Assembly (NCBI GenBank): GCA_002794735.1
Contig: NBAZ01000042.1
Location: forward strand, 30,912 to 94,911
DNA from: Pyrrhoderma lamaoense
Taxonomy: Eukaryota; Basidiomycota; Agaricomycetes; Hymenochaetales; Hymenochaetaceae
Direction of reading: 5' to 3'
DNA length: 64,000 nucleotides
Shown: piece after piece, positions 21,541 to 32,899 of the stretch
Position numbering within the stretch: the stretch's first letter is position 1
How the letters are laid out: each line of letters begins with the position of its first letter
The notes under the pieces: generated by a model
The model's database searches: none
Seen by the model: only the letters and a program-made list of their open reading frames with translations
What the model was told of the DNA's origin: nothing
Made by a program: the position numbers and the translations under genes

Positions 21541-23797
21541 ACTCGTCAGCGGCCGAATCGAGTGACTTCACTTCTAAGAAAGTGGCGGAGGCGAAGGAGG
21601 TGATGAAAGAATGGCTGATACCGACTATGCAAGAATATCCTTTTACGACCCTCTTGCAGAAATTCGGACCGGATCCACTGTCAAAACTTGACGGTGACAA
21701 CTCACCCAATCTGGCTGAGTTGGCTAGAAGTCTCGGCTTACGAATTGACGGTAGGGACCCACTACTTGTTGGTGACCGTTGGGTCGGGTGGCCAACGCAA
21801 ACCGACACTGAGCGAGAAGAAAAGATTAGTAATGTTTTGAACAACATAGGGCTCGCGCTTGCAAAACTGACTGGCTTAACGAAGAAGAGAGAGTACTCGT
21901 CGCGTTTTAATAAAAATTATCCGAAAGGAGGGCGAAAATTAAAGCCGGATCTTGTTGTCGTACCAGTGGCTGAGTCGGCTGGAAGTGGGGGTGAGCCAAA
22001 TGACTGGCTATCCTTCGTCGCCTTCGGCGAGATTAAATTCGACAAGAAGGGCAACAATAACGATGTCCTCGCTGGGTTAGCCAATTATGTCTACGAAACC
22101 CTGACCTTCCAGGATAATCGCGATTGGATGCTTGCTCTCGCTTTTAAACATTCCAACCTAGTCATGTATCTCTACGACCGCTCTGGTGTGGTTAGATCAA
22201 CTGCCGATCGACATCCATAAGGAGAAGGAAGACTTCCTGCGAATAGCAATCGGGTTCTTTTCGCAGAGGATAAGGACCTGGGACTTGACACGTCCGTCAA
22301 GACAAGAGATGGGAAGCGATATGTAACTGTTAAACAGATTGACGACGACGAAGTGGAATTGGAGATCTTGAAGACCGTGTTCCGCTCTAAGAGTATCGTA
22401 GGGAGAGGGACGACAATCCGACTCTGTAGTGGTCGTCTCAAGAGTGACGAGGACAAGGAGGGGAATGAACTACGGAAGTACATAGTGAAGGATAGCTGGT
22501 AGACGAGGATGATGAGATAAATGAGTATAACATACTACAGAAGCTGAAGGGATTTCCGAATGTTCCTTGCATGTATTCATTCCAGCAAATATCAGGTGAC
22601 GGTACTGTACTGAACGGTTCAGACCGAAAGAAGAACAGGTTGAACAGGCCCGGACACCGAATTGGAGGAAGTACGGAAAAACGGCGTTCAACCCTCGTAA
22701 ACATCATCGAATAGTACTGAGTGCTGCGGCACAGCCAATCAGTGATTTCAAGACGCCAAAGGAGCTGGTGATCGCCTTCAGGGATATCTTTATTGGTAAT
22801 GTTAAATGTATAATTGCATACTCCTGGTTGAATTAGCTAACGGAGGATACAGCAATCATCGACTTGGAAATGAAGAAAAAGATCTTGCATCGTGATATAA
22901 GTGATAGCAATATAATGCTCGTGGATGCAGGAGATGGTCAAAGAGCTGGTTGCCTGATTGGTTTTGAGCATGCTGTGGACCTCTCGGATGAGAATGCGTT
23001 AGAAACTGTGAAACAGAGAACGGTAAAATTTGTGAATAACACTCGTTATCTGCATCTACTGACTGTATCTATAAGGGAACGACCCTATTTATGGCCGCAG
23101 ACGTTTTAGCAAATAAAAGCGACTTCGTCCACCAATTCTACCACGATCTGGAATCCACATTTTATTCGCTTATATGCGTATGTCTCGATCGTATAGTATG
23201 CTCCTCAGCAATGAGGAGAAAGGCGCTTATTCCTGGATATATGGGGTCCTACCAACACAGAGAAGGAGATGAACGCTTCTGCTTCACTCAAGCGCTCATT
23301 TATTGCTTCAGAAGCGTCTACACTTCTCTGGTTTTTGAGAAACTCTCTCCGGAATTCATCAAGCTCAAGGAATATCTTTTGAGCTATAAGTCATTAATAC
23401 ATGTTTCTATGAATACCAATGAAGCGGAGAGGGACATCTCGAAGATCGTTCTGACATTATTCGCATACATGAGAGGGCACTGGCCAAGTTAGAGGCTATA
23501 GAGACAGGACAGCATTTGGACGAAGCTTCTCCCGAAGAAGCTGCTAGCCTAGCATCTACTTCAAGACAGAGCGGCTCTGGGGAACGTCCACGGATCCCTG
23601 ATGTGATACACTCTACAGGTGGTGCTAGTAATAGTAGCGATGTGCATTCGTCTGGTGCATCAAGACTTGCGTTGACCTCCTATAGTTCCGAGGGATCCCC
23701 TGCAGAACAAACATATTTATGTACTCCAGAGGAGCGAAGCTTACTTGATCCTCAAGTAGGGCAAAAGCGCAAACAGCGACCCGATGGTCAACCGTGA
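21541..23797 (+). pseudogene. K2': decayed copy of K2
   Basis: The start codon is lost to a deletion of about 10 bp before the conserved SSAAESSDF. At least four further small indels shift the frame: an extra base after GVVRST near 22201, one missing G near 22250, one missing G at 22499 creating a stop, and one near 23195 in the C-lobe. Introns at 22796-22852 and 23023-23075 are kept. The nuclease-like KPD...GEIK is present; the DFG-like site reads GFE. The N-lobe block is a mixture: VDEDDE as in K2 and K3, but MYSFQQ and NRPGHR-type sequence as in K2''. Not translatable as one protein. Confidence 0.85.
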
Positions 23798-23863
23798 GAC
23801 TCTGTAGGCCTGGGATTGGAGAAGCGGAAGTAAAGCTATGAAAATCTCAATGTCCTTTTGATT

Positions 23864-24500
23864 TACTATTTTTTTTACATGTAACTCGTAAACGTAGAAA
23901 ATTCACAGTCTGAATAGAAGCGTTTCCACCTGTCATGCTACCTTTCGGTTACCTACTTAGAACTGGTTTGCGATGAGACGCGGCTCTAGTTAGCCCCTTT
24001 TATGGGGAGGGGCAATCCTCTTAAGAACCGCGAGTCAACTTTTTTCAGTTTCTTAGTCAGAATTTGTATTAAATAAGCAATTTTATCGATAGGTTTATGT
24101 GACACTAGGTACACTTATTTCAGATGGATTTAATGATTCAATCAAGGCTCTTGGATTTATAATTAAAGGCTGAATAAAAAGAAAAATAGTCAAAAATTAA
24201 TATATACTGCATAAAATAGCAAGTAAATAAAAAATAATAACTCAAAAGGACAGTATATTGAAGCTATAAGATAAGACACTCAAATTCTCACGAAAATAAT
24301 AAAATAAGATGTTCTGGGCTGCACGCGCGCTACACTGTCAGAGCCAGCGAGTTTTTTCCCTTGGCTGAAAAGCCATGGGTAGTCTTGTGAAACTCTGTCG
24401 TGTTGGGGATAGAGCATTGCAATTATTGCTCTTTGACAAGGAATTCCTTTTAACCATAAGTCGTCAGCTTGCATTGACTACGTCCATGCCTTTTGTACAC
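23864..24500. other. K2 3' flank
   Basis: Shared with 26880-27516 and 63580-64000. It contains a possible hairpin (GCCCCT at 23993 with AGGGGC at 24008), then AT-rich sequence. An ORF at 24280-24474 on the minus strand is repeated in the other arm only because the DNA is. I see no supported gene. Confidence 0.5.
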
Positions 24501-24960
24501 TGTAGGACCAGCTAAGTGTGTAGCCAGTCGTAGTGCATTCATAATGCACTTTCTAACTCGCCCGGAAAGTCCATTGCTACTACTTGGCCGCGCGCCTGGT
24601 CCGTTTCTCCTATTATCTAGCTCGAGGATAGGGTTCGTTTATATGGTCCCCTCGTTTTTGATGGCTTAAACCCTTCGTCCAGTGGCATATAGCCACCTGG
24701 ATGCCATGCTTTCTTAATCATCTACCCTTTATCTCGCCTTTTGATATATAAGCCTCCAGACTTGAGGCCGTAGTAGATCACTCAATTCTCACTCAATTTC
24801 TCCCAATCAATATTATCTCTATCCCCCCCCTGTGTAGCTCTCTAATAGTCGCCTGTACTCTTTATCTACTACTCTGTTGTTTTATCAGGCTGCAACGCTC
24901 TGACCATACTGCAAGTCGTCCGGGCGGTCTGAAATACATACACTCTTATCTCAAACTACA
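24501..24960 (+). mobile_element. LTR-like sequence (460 bp)
   Basis: Begins TGTAGGACC and ends AAACTACA, that is TGTAG...CTACA, with a TATA-like tatataag at 24745 followed by pyrimidine-rich sequence, as expected for a retrotransposon LTR. A diverged relative with the same start and internal landmarks (cctccagacttgaggc) lies at 48113-48514. I found no clear primer-binding site, no polymerase or integrase frame nearby, and no obvious target-site duplication. Confidence 0.6.
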
Positions 24961-25015
24961 GCCTCGGTCGGAGCTCCTTTCTATACGTTTCTACTGCTTT
25001 ACAAGTTTGTGATGC

Positions 25016-26364
25016 CTCAGCTTGCCCCAAGGTCTCTATCAGTCTCTACGCTCCGGCCGAATCGAGTTACTCGCTTTTTAGCCCTCAAATCTGAGCCAGA
25101 GCACCGTGTCTGGTGTAGACAGACTCTAAACCCCAAGTCCTCGCCACTAATAACGACTAAAAGGTCCAGCCCTGACCTAAGGTTAAGTTTTCACCGCGTT
25201 TACCTGTAATATCTGTAGGCACCCTACTAACGCGTCGGAGGGATACAGTGGCCATGTTCAAGAATGGAATAAGCATAGATACATCTGTGCAGCATGTTCC
25301 AGTAATGACTGACAGAACGCACTGTAGCGGCACAGCTTTACATTATTCACAGTGGCCCTGTCAGCGTGTAACATCTACAGAGTTACGACTGGGGTTTCTG
25401 AATTTCTCAAAAGTACATCACTTACTAGTTGTTACATAAAGATTAATATCATAATGCGAGACTTCTTTCCCACTTTTTATCAATGATTCAGTCGTATGTA
25501 ATCATTTTTTGTAGTGAAGTAGTTCATAGCTAGAGTCTGAAAGTGAAAATTTGACAGAAGTAATACTTCATATATATCAGTTCAAGATATATACAACATA
25601 ACGGTGCAAACACTTCTCTCAAAGTAAACATAAGAATTGTACATTAAGAACAAGTTGAAGTATCAGTGTTTCGAATCTAAGGAGTATATGTTGTGAGTGC
25701 ATGCGGATAAAATGAAGAAATCTATAAACTATATGCGCAGCTGACAAGTTGCTGATTTATAATAGATCACAAGAATCATTGGGTTACATATTCAATGATA
25801 TTGCACTCGCATACGAGTTACTACAAGAGACATCGGAATAAATCAAAGAAAATAATATCTAAATATTCAACTTATATTAATGCGTTTTAAACTGCTAGTA
25901 ATGAAACAATTATGTTGCTTTAAGCTGATATCGCAATACGAATTACATATATAAGTATTATCGTCTAAGCTATCTGGTAGTGAATCGTACCCAACTTGAG
26001 ATCTCTGAGATTATGAGTAAAGAAAAAAATAGCCAGGATAGGGCATCGGTCTCTGTTCCAAAAGAACTTACAGTGGATAACACTGGCAAGGAATGCGATA
26101 GTAGAAAAATTGAAGCATTAGGGAGAAACTTTCTTTCTTCCTCGAGTAGCTCACAGATCCAGGCTAACGTTAGTTCAATGAGTTATTCTACGTGTATACA
26201 AAGGCTGATATCATTGTAATACTAAACATATCAACAGAATGCATCAGAGTAAGTTCCAAGACCGATCTGAAATAACGCTGCCCAAGATACAGGTGGGATC
26301 TTCCAGATCAACTCCTCACGGGAGTCCTAGTTCGAGTGGACAACATCACCAAGAATCGATTGGT
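25016..26364. other. Spacer of inverted repeat B
   Basis: Non-palindromic and AT-rich on the right. Short ORFs occur at 25009-25209 (starting MPQLAPRSLSV just after the left LTR), 25980-26219 and 26239-26424. They might be remnants of a retroelement internal region, but no protease, RT or integrase motif is visible. Confidence 0.4.
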
Positions 26365-26419
26365 GCATCACAAACTTGTAAAGCAGTAGAAACGTATAGA
26401 AAGGAGCTCCGACCGAGGC

Positions 26420-26879
26420 TGTAGTTTGAGATAAGAGTGTATGTATTTCAGACCGCCCGGACGACTTGCAGTATGGTCAGAGCGTTGCAGCCTGATAAAA
26501 CAACAGAGTAGTAGATAAAGAGTACAGGCGACTATTAGAGAGCTACACAGGGGGGGGATAGAGATAATATTGATTGGGAGAAATTGAGTGAGAATTGAGT
26601 GATCTACTACGGCCTCAAGTCTGGAGGCTTATATATCAAAAGGCGAGATAAAGGGTAGATGATTAAGAAAGCATGGCATCCAGGTGGCTATATGCCACTG
26701 GACGAAGGGTTTAAGCCATCAAAAACGAGGGGACCATATAAACGAACCCTATCCTCGAGCTAGATAATAGGAGAAACGGACCAGGCGCGCGGCCAAGTAG
26801 TAGCAATGGACTTTCCGGGCGAGTTAGAAAGTGCATTATGAATGCACTACGACTGGCTACACACTTAGCTGGTCCTACA
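26420..26879 (-). mobile_element. LTR-like sequence, inverted copy
   Basis: Exact reverse-complement partner of 24501-24960. Because the two LTRs are inverted relative to each other, they are not the two ends of one intact element; the second copy arose with the palindrome. Confidence 0.6.
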
Positions 26880-27581
26880 GTGTACAAAAGGCATGGACGT
26901 AGTCAATGCAAGCTGACGACTTATGGTTAAAAGGAATTCCTTGTCAAAGAGCAATAATTGCAATGCTCTATCCCCAACACGACAGAGTTTCACAAGACTA
27001 CCCATGGCTTTTCAGCCAAGGGAAAAAACTCGCTGGCTCTGACAGTGTAGCGCGCGTGCAGCCCAGAACATCTTATTTTATTATTTTCGTGAGAATTTGA
27101 GTGTCTTATCTTATAGCTTCAATATACTGTCCTTTTGAGTTATTATTTTTTATTTACTTGCTATTTTATGCAGTATATATTAATTTTTGACTATTTTTCT
27201 TTTTATTCAGCCTTTAATTATAAATCCAAGAGCCTTGATTGAATCATTAAATCCATCTGAAATAAGTGTACCTAGTGTCACATAAACCTATCGATAAAAT
27301 TGCTTATTTAATACAAATTCTGACTAAGAAACTGAAAAAAGTTGACTCGCGGTTCTTAAGAGGATTGCCCCTCCCCATAAAAGGGGCTAACTAGAGCCGC
27401 GTCTCATCGCAAACCAGTTCTAAGTAGGTAACCGAAAGGTAGCATGACAGGTGGAAACGCTTCTATTCAGACTGTGAATTTTCTACGTTTACGAGTTACA
27501 TGTAAAAAAATAGTAAATCAAAAGGACATTGAGATTTTCATAGCTTTACTTCCGCTTCTCCAATCCCAGGCCTACAGAGTC

Positions 27582-29840
27582 TCACGGTTGACCATCGGGT
27601 CGCTGTTTGCGCTTTTGCCCTACTTGAGGATCAAGTAAGCTTCGCTCCTCTGGAGTACATAAATATGTTTGTTCTGCAGGGGATCCCTCGGAACTATAGG
27701 AGGTCAACGCAAGTCTTGATGCACCAGACGAATGCACATCGCTACTATTACTAGCACCACCTGTAGAGTGTATCACATCAGGGATCCGTGGACGTTCCCC
27801 AGAGCCGCTCTGTCTTGAAGTAGATGCTAGGCTAGCAGCTTCTTCGGGAGAAGCTTCGTCCAAATGCTGTCCTGTCACTGTACCCTCTAACTTGGCCAGT
27901 GCCCTCTCATGTATGCGAATAATGTCAGAACGATCTTTCGAGATGTCCCTCTCCGCTTCATTGGTATTCATAGAAACATGTATTAATGACCTTATATCCA
28001 AAAGATATTCCTTGAGCTTGATAAATTCCGGAGAGAGTTTCTCAAAAAACAGAGAAGTGTAGGACGCTTCTGAAGCAATAAATGAGCGCTTGAGTGAAGC
28101 ACATGAGTTCATCTCCTTCTCTGTGTTGGTAGGACCCCATATATCCAGGGAATAAGCGCCTTTCTCCTCATTGCTGAGGAGCATACTACTACGATCGAGA
28201 CATACCCATATAAGGGTATAAAATGTGGATTCCAGATCGTGGTAGAATTGGTGGACGAAGCCGCTTTTATTTGCTAAAACGTCTGCGGCCATAAATAGGG
28301 TCGTTCCCTTATAGATACAGTCAGTAGATGCAGATAACGAATGTTATTCACAAACTTTACCGTTCTCTGTTTCACAGTTTCTAACGCATTCTCATCCGAG
28401 AGGTCCACAGCATGGTCAAAACCAATCAGGCAACCAGCTCTTTGACCATCTCCTGCATCCACGAGCATTATATTGCTATCACTTATATCACGATGCAAGA
28501 TCTTTTTCTTCATTCCCAAGTCGATGATTGCTGTATCCTCCGTTAGCTAATTCAACCAGGAGTATGCAATTATACATTTAACATTACCAATAAAGATATC
28601 CCTGAAGGCGATCACCAGCTCCTTTGGCGTCTTGAAATCACTGATTGGCTGTGCCGCAGCACTCAGTACCATTCGATGATGCTTACGAGGGTTGAACGCC
28701 GTTTTTCCGTACTTCCCCCAATTCGGTGTCCGGGCCTGTTCAACCTGTTCTTCTTTCGGTCTGAACCGTTCAGTACCGTCACCTAATCTTTGCTGGAATG
28801 AATACATGCAAGGAACATTCGGAAATCCCTTCAGCTTCTGAAGTATATCACGCTCTCGTGACCAATCGGTCACCTCTATCCAGCTATCCTTCACTATGTA
28901 CTTCCGTAGTTCATTCCCCTCCTTGTCCTCGTCACTCTTGAGACGACCACTACAGAGTCGGATTGTCGTCCCTCTCCCTACGATACTCTTAGAGCGGAAC
29001 ACGGTCTTCAAGATCTCCAATTCCACTTCCTTGTCGTCAATCTGTTTAACAGTTACATATCGCTTCCCATCTCTTGTCTTGACGGACGTGTCAAGTCCCA
29101 GGTCCTTATCCTCTGCGAAAAGAACCCGGATTGCTATTCGCAGGAAGTCTTCCTTCTCCTTATGGATGTCGATCGGCATTGATCTAACCACACCAGAGCG
29201 GTCGTAGAGATACATGACTAGGTTGGAATGTTTAAAAGCGAGAGCAAGCATCCAATCGCGATTATCCTGGAAGGTCAGGGTTTCGTGAACATAATTGGCT
29301 AACCCAGCGAGGACATCGTTATTGTTGCCCTTCTTGTCGAATTTAATCTCGCCGAAGGCGACGAAGGATAGCCAGTCATTTGGCTCACCCCCACTTCCAG
29401 CCGACTCAGCCACTGGTACGACAACAAGATCCGGCTTTAATTTTCGCCCTCCTTTCGGATAATTTTATTAAAACGCGACGAGTACTCTCTCTTCTTCGTT
29501 AAGCCAGTCAGTTTGCAAGCGCGAGCCCTATGTTGTTCAAAACATTACTAATCTTTTCTTCTCGCTCAGTGTCGGTTTGCGTTGGCCACCCGACCCAACG
29601 GTCACCAACAAGTAGTGGGTCCCTACCGTCAATTCGTAAGCCGAGACTTCTAGCCAACTCAGCCAGATTGGGTGAGTTGTCACCGTCAAGTTTTGACAGT
29701 GGATCCGGTCCGAATTTCTGCAAGAGGGTCGTAAAAGGATATTCTTGCATAGTCGGTATCAGCAATTCTTTCATCACCTCCTTCGCCTCCGCCACTTTCT
29801 TAGAAGTGAAGTCACTCGATTCGGCCGCTGACGAGTGCAT
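27582..29840 (-). pseudogene. K2'': K2 copy with two N-terminal frameshifts
   Basis: Exons by homology are 29840-28588, 28530-28361 and 28307-27582. One base is missing from a T-run near 29464 and another near 29512, taking the frame out and back around residues 110-130, so a consensus error is possible. From about 29450 on the frame is open and keeps KPD...GEIK, GRGTT, HRDISDSN and GFD. The N-lobe block from about 28640 to 28885 (IEVTDWSRERD, MYSFQQ, NPRKHH) is a different version from that of K2, while exon 2 and exon 3 match K2 closely. Confidence 0.75.
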
Positions 29841-30168
29841 CGGGTCGAGAGTGCTTTTCAGGACTTTAATGTCTCTCTGTTTTTCATTCTCTGAGCTTAA
29901 GCACTAGATCTTGTGACTGTTAACTTACTGTTGAAGCAGAACTTAATCGATAGTTGGAGGGTAGTGACCCTCGCTTCGAGCCTGAAGCTCCCTCCTAAGT
30001 AGTTGTATAGATAAGTAAGTGGTTTGACAGACAATGATTGAGAATGTGTGCGCACCTCTGGATTCCCAGGATTCATATCGAGACTCGAGTGGTATAGATC
30101 GATGGGACACTGAGACACGGAGCGATATGGCAGTTATCTCGTTCTCTTCAGGGATTTCGAGCGCTGTG

Positions 30169-30838
30169 TTAGCAGGCGGGGGGGAATGGTCTTGTTACCT
30201 GGGAAGAGAGGAGGCGCGGTGTTCTCGCTTTAAAGAGGGGTAGTAGGATTGGTAGTGAATATAGGTATACGAAGACTGACTCTATCACCCTGAATCTATT
30301 ATGACTCTTCACGCATAATGCAGAAAGTATACAGAAGTCGATATTAATATAAGGCGATGCATGTGTATACAGTACGAGAAGCGTGTAGATGTCACTCGCC
30401 CCTAGAACATCCTTCACATCTAGCGCCGTGGTACATTGCGCGGTACCGGTGTACTTGACCCAGATGTATCTCCCGTATAGTCGGGTGTAATGTTGCAATG
30501 TTGCAGAGCCTGCAAATGGTTAGTACATATTTGTTTATGAGCAACGAGAACTGTGGCAGCACAGTCGCTGTTGAAAGATGGTAATCGGATTTCCTAACAG
30601 TAGAGTGAGGAAATGTAAGGATTATGGATAGATGAATGGATAAGGAGTCTATTTCCCAAGCAGAGTTTGAGAACGTACTATAAACAGAGACAGAATGACT
30701 GCGATCGTGTAATTCCCGTTCCGATTTCGGCAGCACATTCAATGGATATCGTAACGACAAGCTCGATCTCGAGTTCCAAAAAGACCCCCGAACACTGGAA
30801 GTAGACTTCTCCGTCTGCTCGCTATCTTGATGAGGCAT
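30169..30838 (-). pseudogene. K2-upstream hypothetical, copy at K2''
   Basis: Same two-exon structure as at 5920-6814, starting at ATG 30838. A longer G-run near 30175-30183 closes the frame at 30169. Splicing out the short gtaaca...ctaacacag stretch would remove that homopolymer, so the true structure is open. Confidence 0.4.
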
Positions 30839-31512
30839 GTGCGGTAGGGCAGGCTGAAGAAGCCTGCTGTTTCAAATATTCAGGATTCTACATCGCGATG
30901 CAAACAAGACTTTCAAGGCAGATTCCAATCCCGTTCTGCAGAAAGCGAACCCGTCTGCCAACAGGATTAATATTACAGGGGCACGTAAGTCAGCGATCGA
31001 CATAAACCATAATTGGCACTTTTATTACACATGCTTGTAGTCAATACCTCTATAAGCTGTGTCACCTCTCTCACCTTGCTCCCCTCATCCTTCTTAGGCT
31101 TCTATCCTCACGCCCTTCTACATTCCTATACTTAAGCAACCAGACAGCCCCAGTGTCAGCCAGACAAAGCAGCAGTTATCGTATATCTTCATCCCCCTCT
31201 ATGACGCCACGAAGACCGCGTTCCACGTATTTAATCGTCTCTAGTGATCATTACCTCCGTCGCTTACAAAGTGAGTTGGGACAGTGATGCGTCCTGTCCT
31301 TCATTTTTGAAATCCCCTTTTCCCAGGCGAGACTCATACTATACTATCAGCCGACTCCGGTTATGATGAACGGTGTAAGAATTGTAAGTCAACAGAGAGT
31401 CATGTCGATTTCGATCATAATGCTCATGCACACATAGTCTCCACTGTGATGTGGAGAATGAATTCTCGTACTCGAAGGGGCTTGCATTGAGGCGGAAAAC
31501 AGCAAACGTATA

Positions 31513-31794
31513 CTAGCCGAAGAGGTTTTCACTCTCAGAAAAAAGTCTAAACTTTGTATTCTCAGCCATACTTCGACGGATCTTTTGAAGCTCCTGAGGA
31601 GCTGGCGTCATTGTGGTAGGAGACACGTCAGCATTATCGCGTTCTTTCTGATCAAAGCCTAGGTTTAACGTATCCACTTTTGTGAGTAGGCTGTATGCGA
31701 TCACATCACCAAATGAGGAAGGAACACCAGGAGTTGTCTGTCTTTCGATGGATGTCGCGATAGGATAACGCAGGAGAGACGTCACGCTGTACAA
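31513..31794 (-). other. Hypothetical ORF of R1
   Basis: Copy of the ORF at 15265-15546 with a Ser to Thr change. Unrecognised. Confidence 0.3.
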
Positions 31795-31904
31795 TTAATG
31801 GTGCGTTAAAATTCCCTTTCCTATCTCCGTCAGCAACACTGACACTAATTCTCCAGTTTCTTCAGGTTTGCCATTAAGGGAGCCAGATTTCACAGACACC
31901 ATCA

Positions 31905-32040
31905 CCCAGTGCCTACCACAACTTGCTGAGCGGAGAAACACATAAGGCCAAGGCCAATCATTGAACATCGTTAAGCTCCTATCGATGAATATGGTCCGGA
32001 CTATCCCGACAAGCCGTGAGCTTAATGACGGTCCTTACAA
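31905..32040 (+). pseudogene. P450 scrap in R1b
   Basis: Same fragment as 15021-15160, inverted. Here CRAEKH has become a stop followed by AEKH (CGA to TGA). Confidence 0.65.
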
Positions 32041-32214
32041 TCTTCTACTATCCCTTGACTAGACCAGACTCTTGTGTTCATGTATCCCAAGCGAGAAAGA
32101 TTACTACTTGGATGCCTCCTCGAAGGCGCACGAGGCGCTTAAGGTGAACAAACACTTTCTTGATTAGGATAGAGTTTTATCTATCCTACTGGAAACACTT
32201 TTCTGGAGAAGCCG

Positions 32215-32496
32215 TTATTTTCTTAGGATCTTCTCGCCTATTAACCTTGTGGTTGGCTCATTTATTTCTTCTTCTCTTGTTGAACACTGGATCCGATATT
32301 CTTTCCGAAATTTTGAGACTGCTTGCCATGCACTTAATAGGGTGCTCCTTTTCCTTTTCTCTGGAAGTTTTGTTAATGTGTAACCTCTATCTTCCCACGT
32401 GTATATTTGTATCTCTATGAGCTTAATGAATTCTAGCCCGTCACGACCGCTTTTCACGCTTCTTCCTTTTCTTCTTCTTCGCTGTTTTAAACTCAT
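32215..32496 (-). other. Hypothetical ORF of R1 with basic N-terminus
   Basis: 93 codons from an ATG. It begins MSLKQRRRRKGRSVKSGRDG, a possible nuclear signal, then continues as in R1a. Mirror copy at 58634-58915. No domain recognised. Confidence 0.35.
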
Positions 32497-32899
32497 CTCG
32501 TCAAGCTGTAAATGTGCGCATTTATTCCACCCTCCCCCACGGTCTACTCCTAATACTCGTTGTCCGAATTTCTAACTACAAAATTTGCTGTGTCTCCTGT
32601 TCCCCCTTTTACATCATTTCCCCTCTATTTTTGTTGGTTCATATTCTTCTTCAACACTGGTCATCTATATCAATCTATCTATCGTTGTCGTCTTGCTGTT
32701 CTTTCTCCCTTTCCATATCAATCTCGTGGAGTATATATAAAAGAGATAAGGAGAAACTTACAAAGGGCCCCTTTATATCTCAACTTCTAGACCTCGTTTT
32801 TCTTTCTTCTTTTGTCTGTTAGCTTGGAACTTTGTCTTTTCCATTTCCATTATTCTTCTTCCTTTATATCTTCGATATTAGGGGAAAACAAACCTGCTT

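Larger units (their letters stand above)
17280..23863. repeat. Inverted repeat C, right arm
   Basis: Reverse complement of 3530-10085. It carries K3' and K2', both pointing right, and its outer part overlaps the left arm of IR-B, so the two palindromes share the K2' module. Confidence 0.95.
20351..25015. repeat. Inverted repeat B, left arm
   Basis: Reverse complement of 26365-31039 (paired positions sum to about 51380). The inner edge is gatgc at 25015/26365; the outer edge is tacaagcatg at 20351 and its complement at 31039. It carries the K2 upstream module, K2', the 3' flank and an LTR-like sequence. Confidence 0.95.
26365..31039. repeat. Inverted repeat B, right arm
   Basis: Partner of 20351-25015. 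K2'' here points left and K2' in the other arm points right, so the two genes are tail-to-tail across the 1.35 kb spacer. Confidence 0.95.
31040..32747 (-). repeat. Segment R1, copy b
   Basis: Inverted relative to 14319-16020 and mirror of 58383-60090. It joins the K2 module directly at 31039/31040, whereas R1a does not. Confidence 0.85.

Noticed and set aside
24280..24474. 64-codon ORF present in both IR-B arms
   Set aside because: Its identity follows from the palindrome; composition is not coding-like and it has no start context or homology I recognise.
24501..26879. One complete LTR retrotransposon
   Set aside because: The two LTRs are inverted relative to each other, and the interior lacks RT, protease and integrase frames.
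20351..31039. Palindrome from a missed sequencing adapter
   Set aside because: Such artefacts fold back with almost no spacer. Here the spacers are 1.35-7.2 kb of unique sequence and the arms differ by cassette swaps. Other misassembly remains possible.
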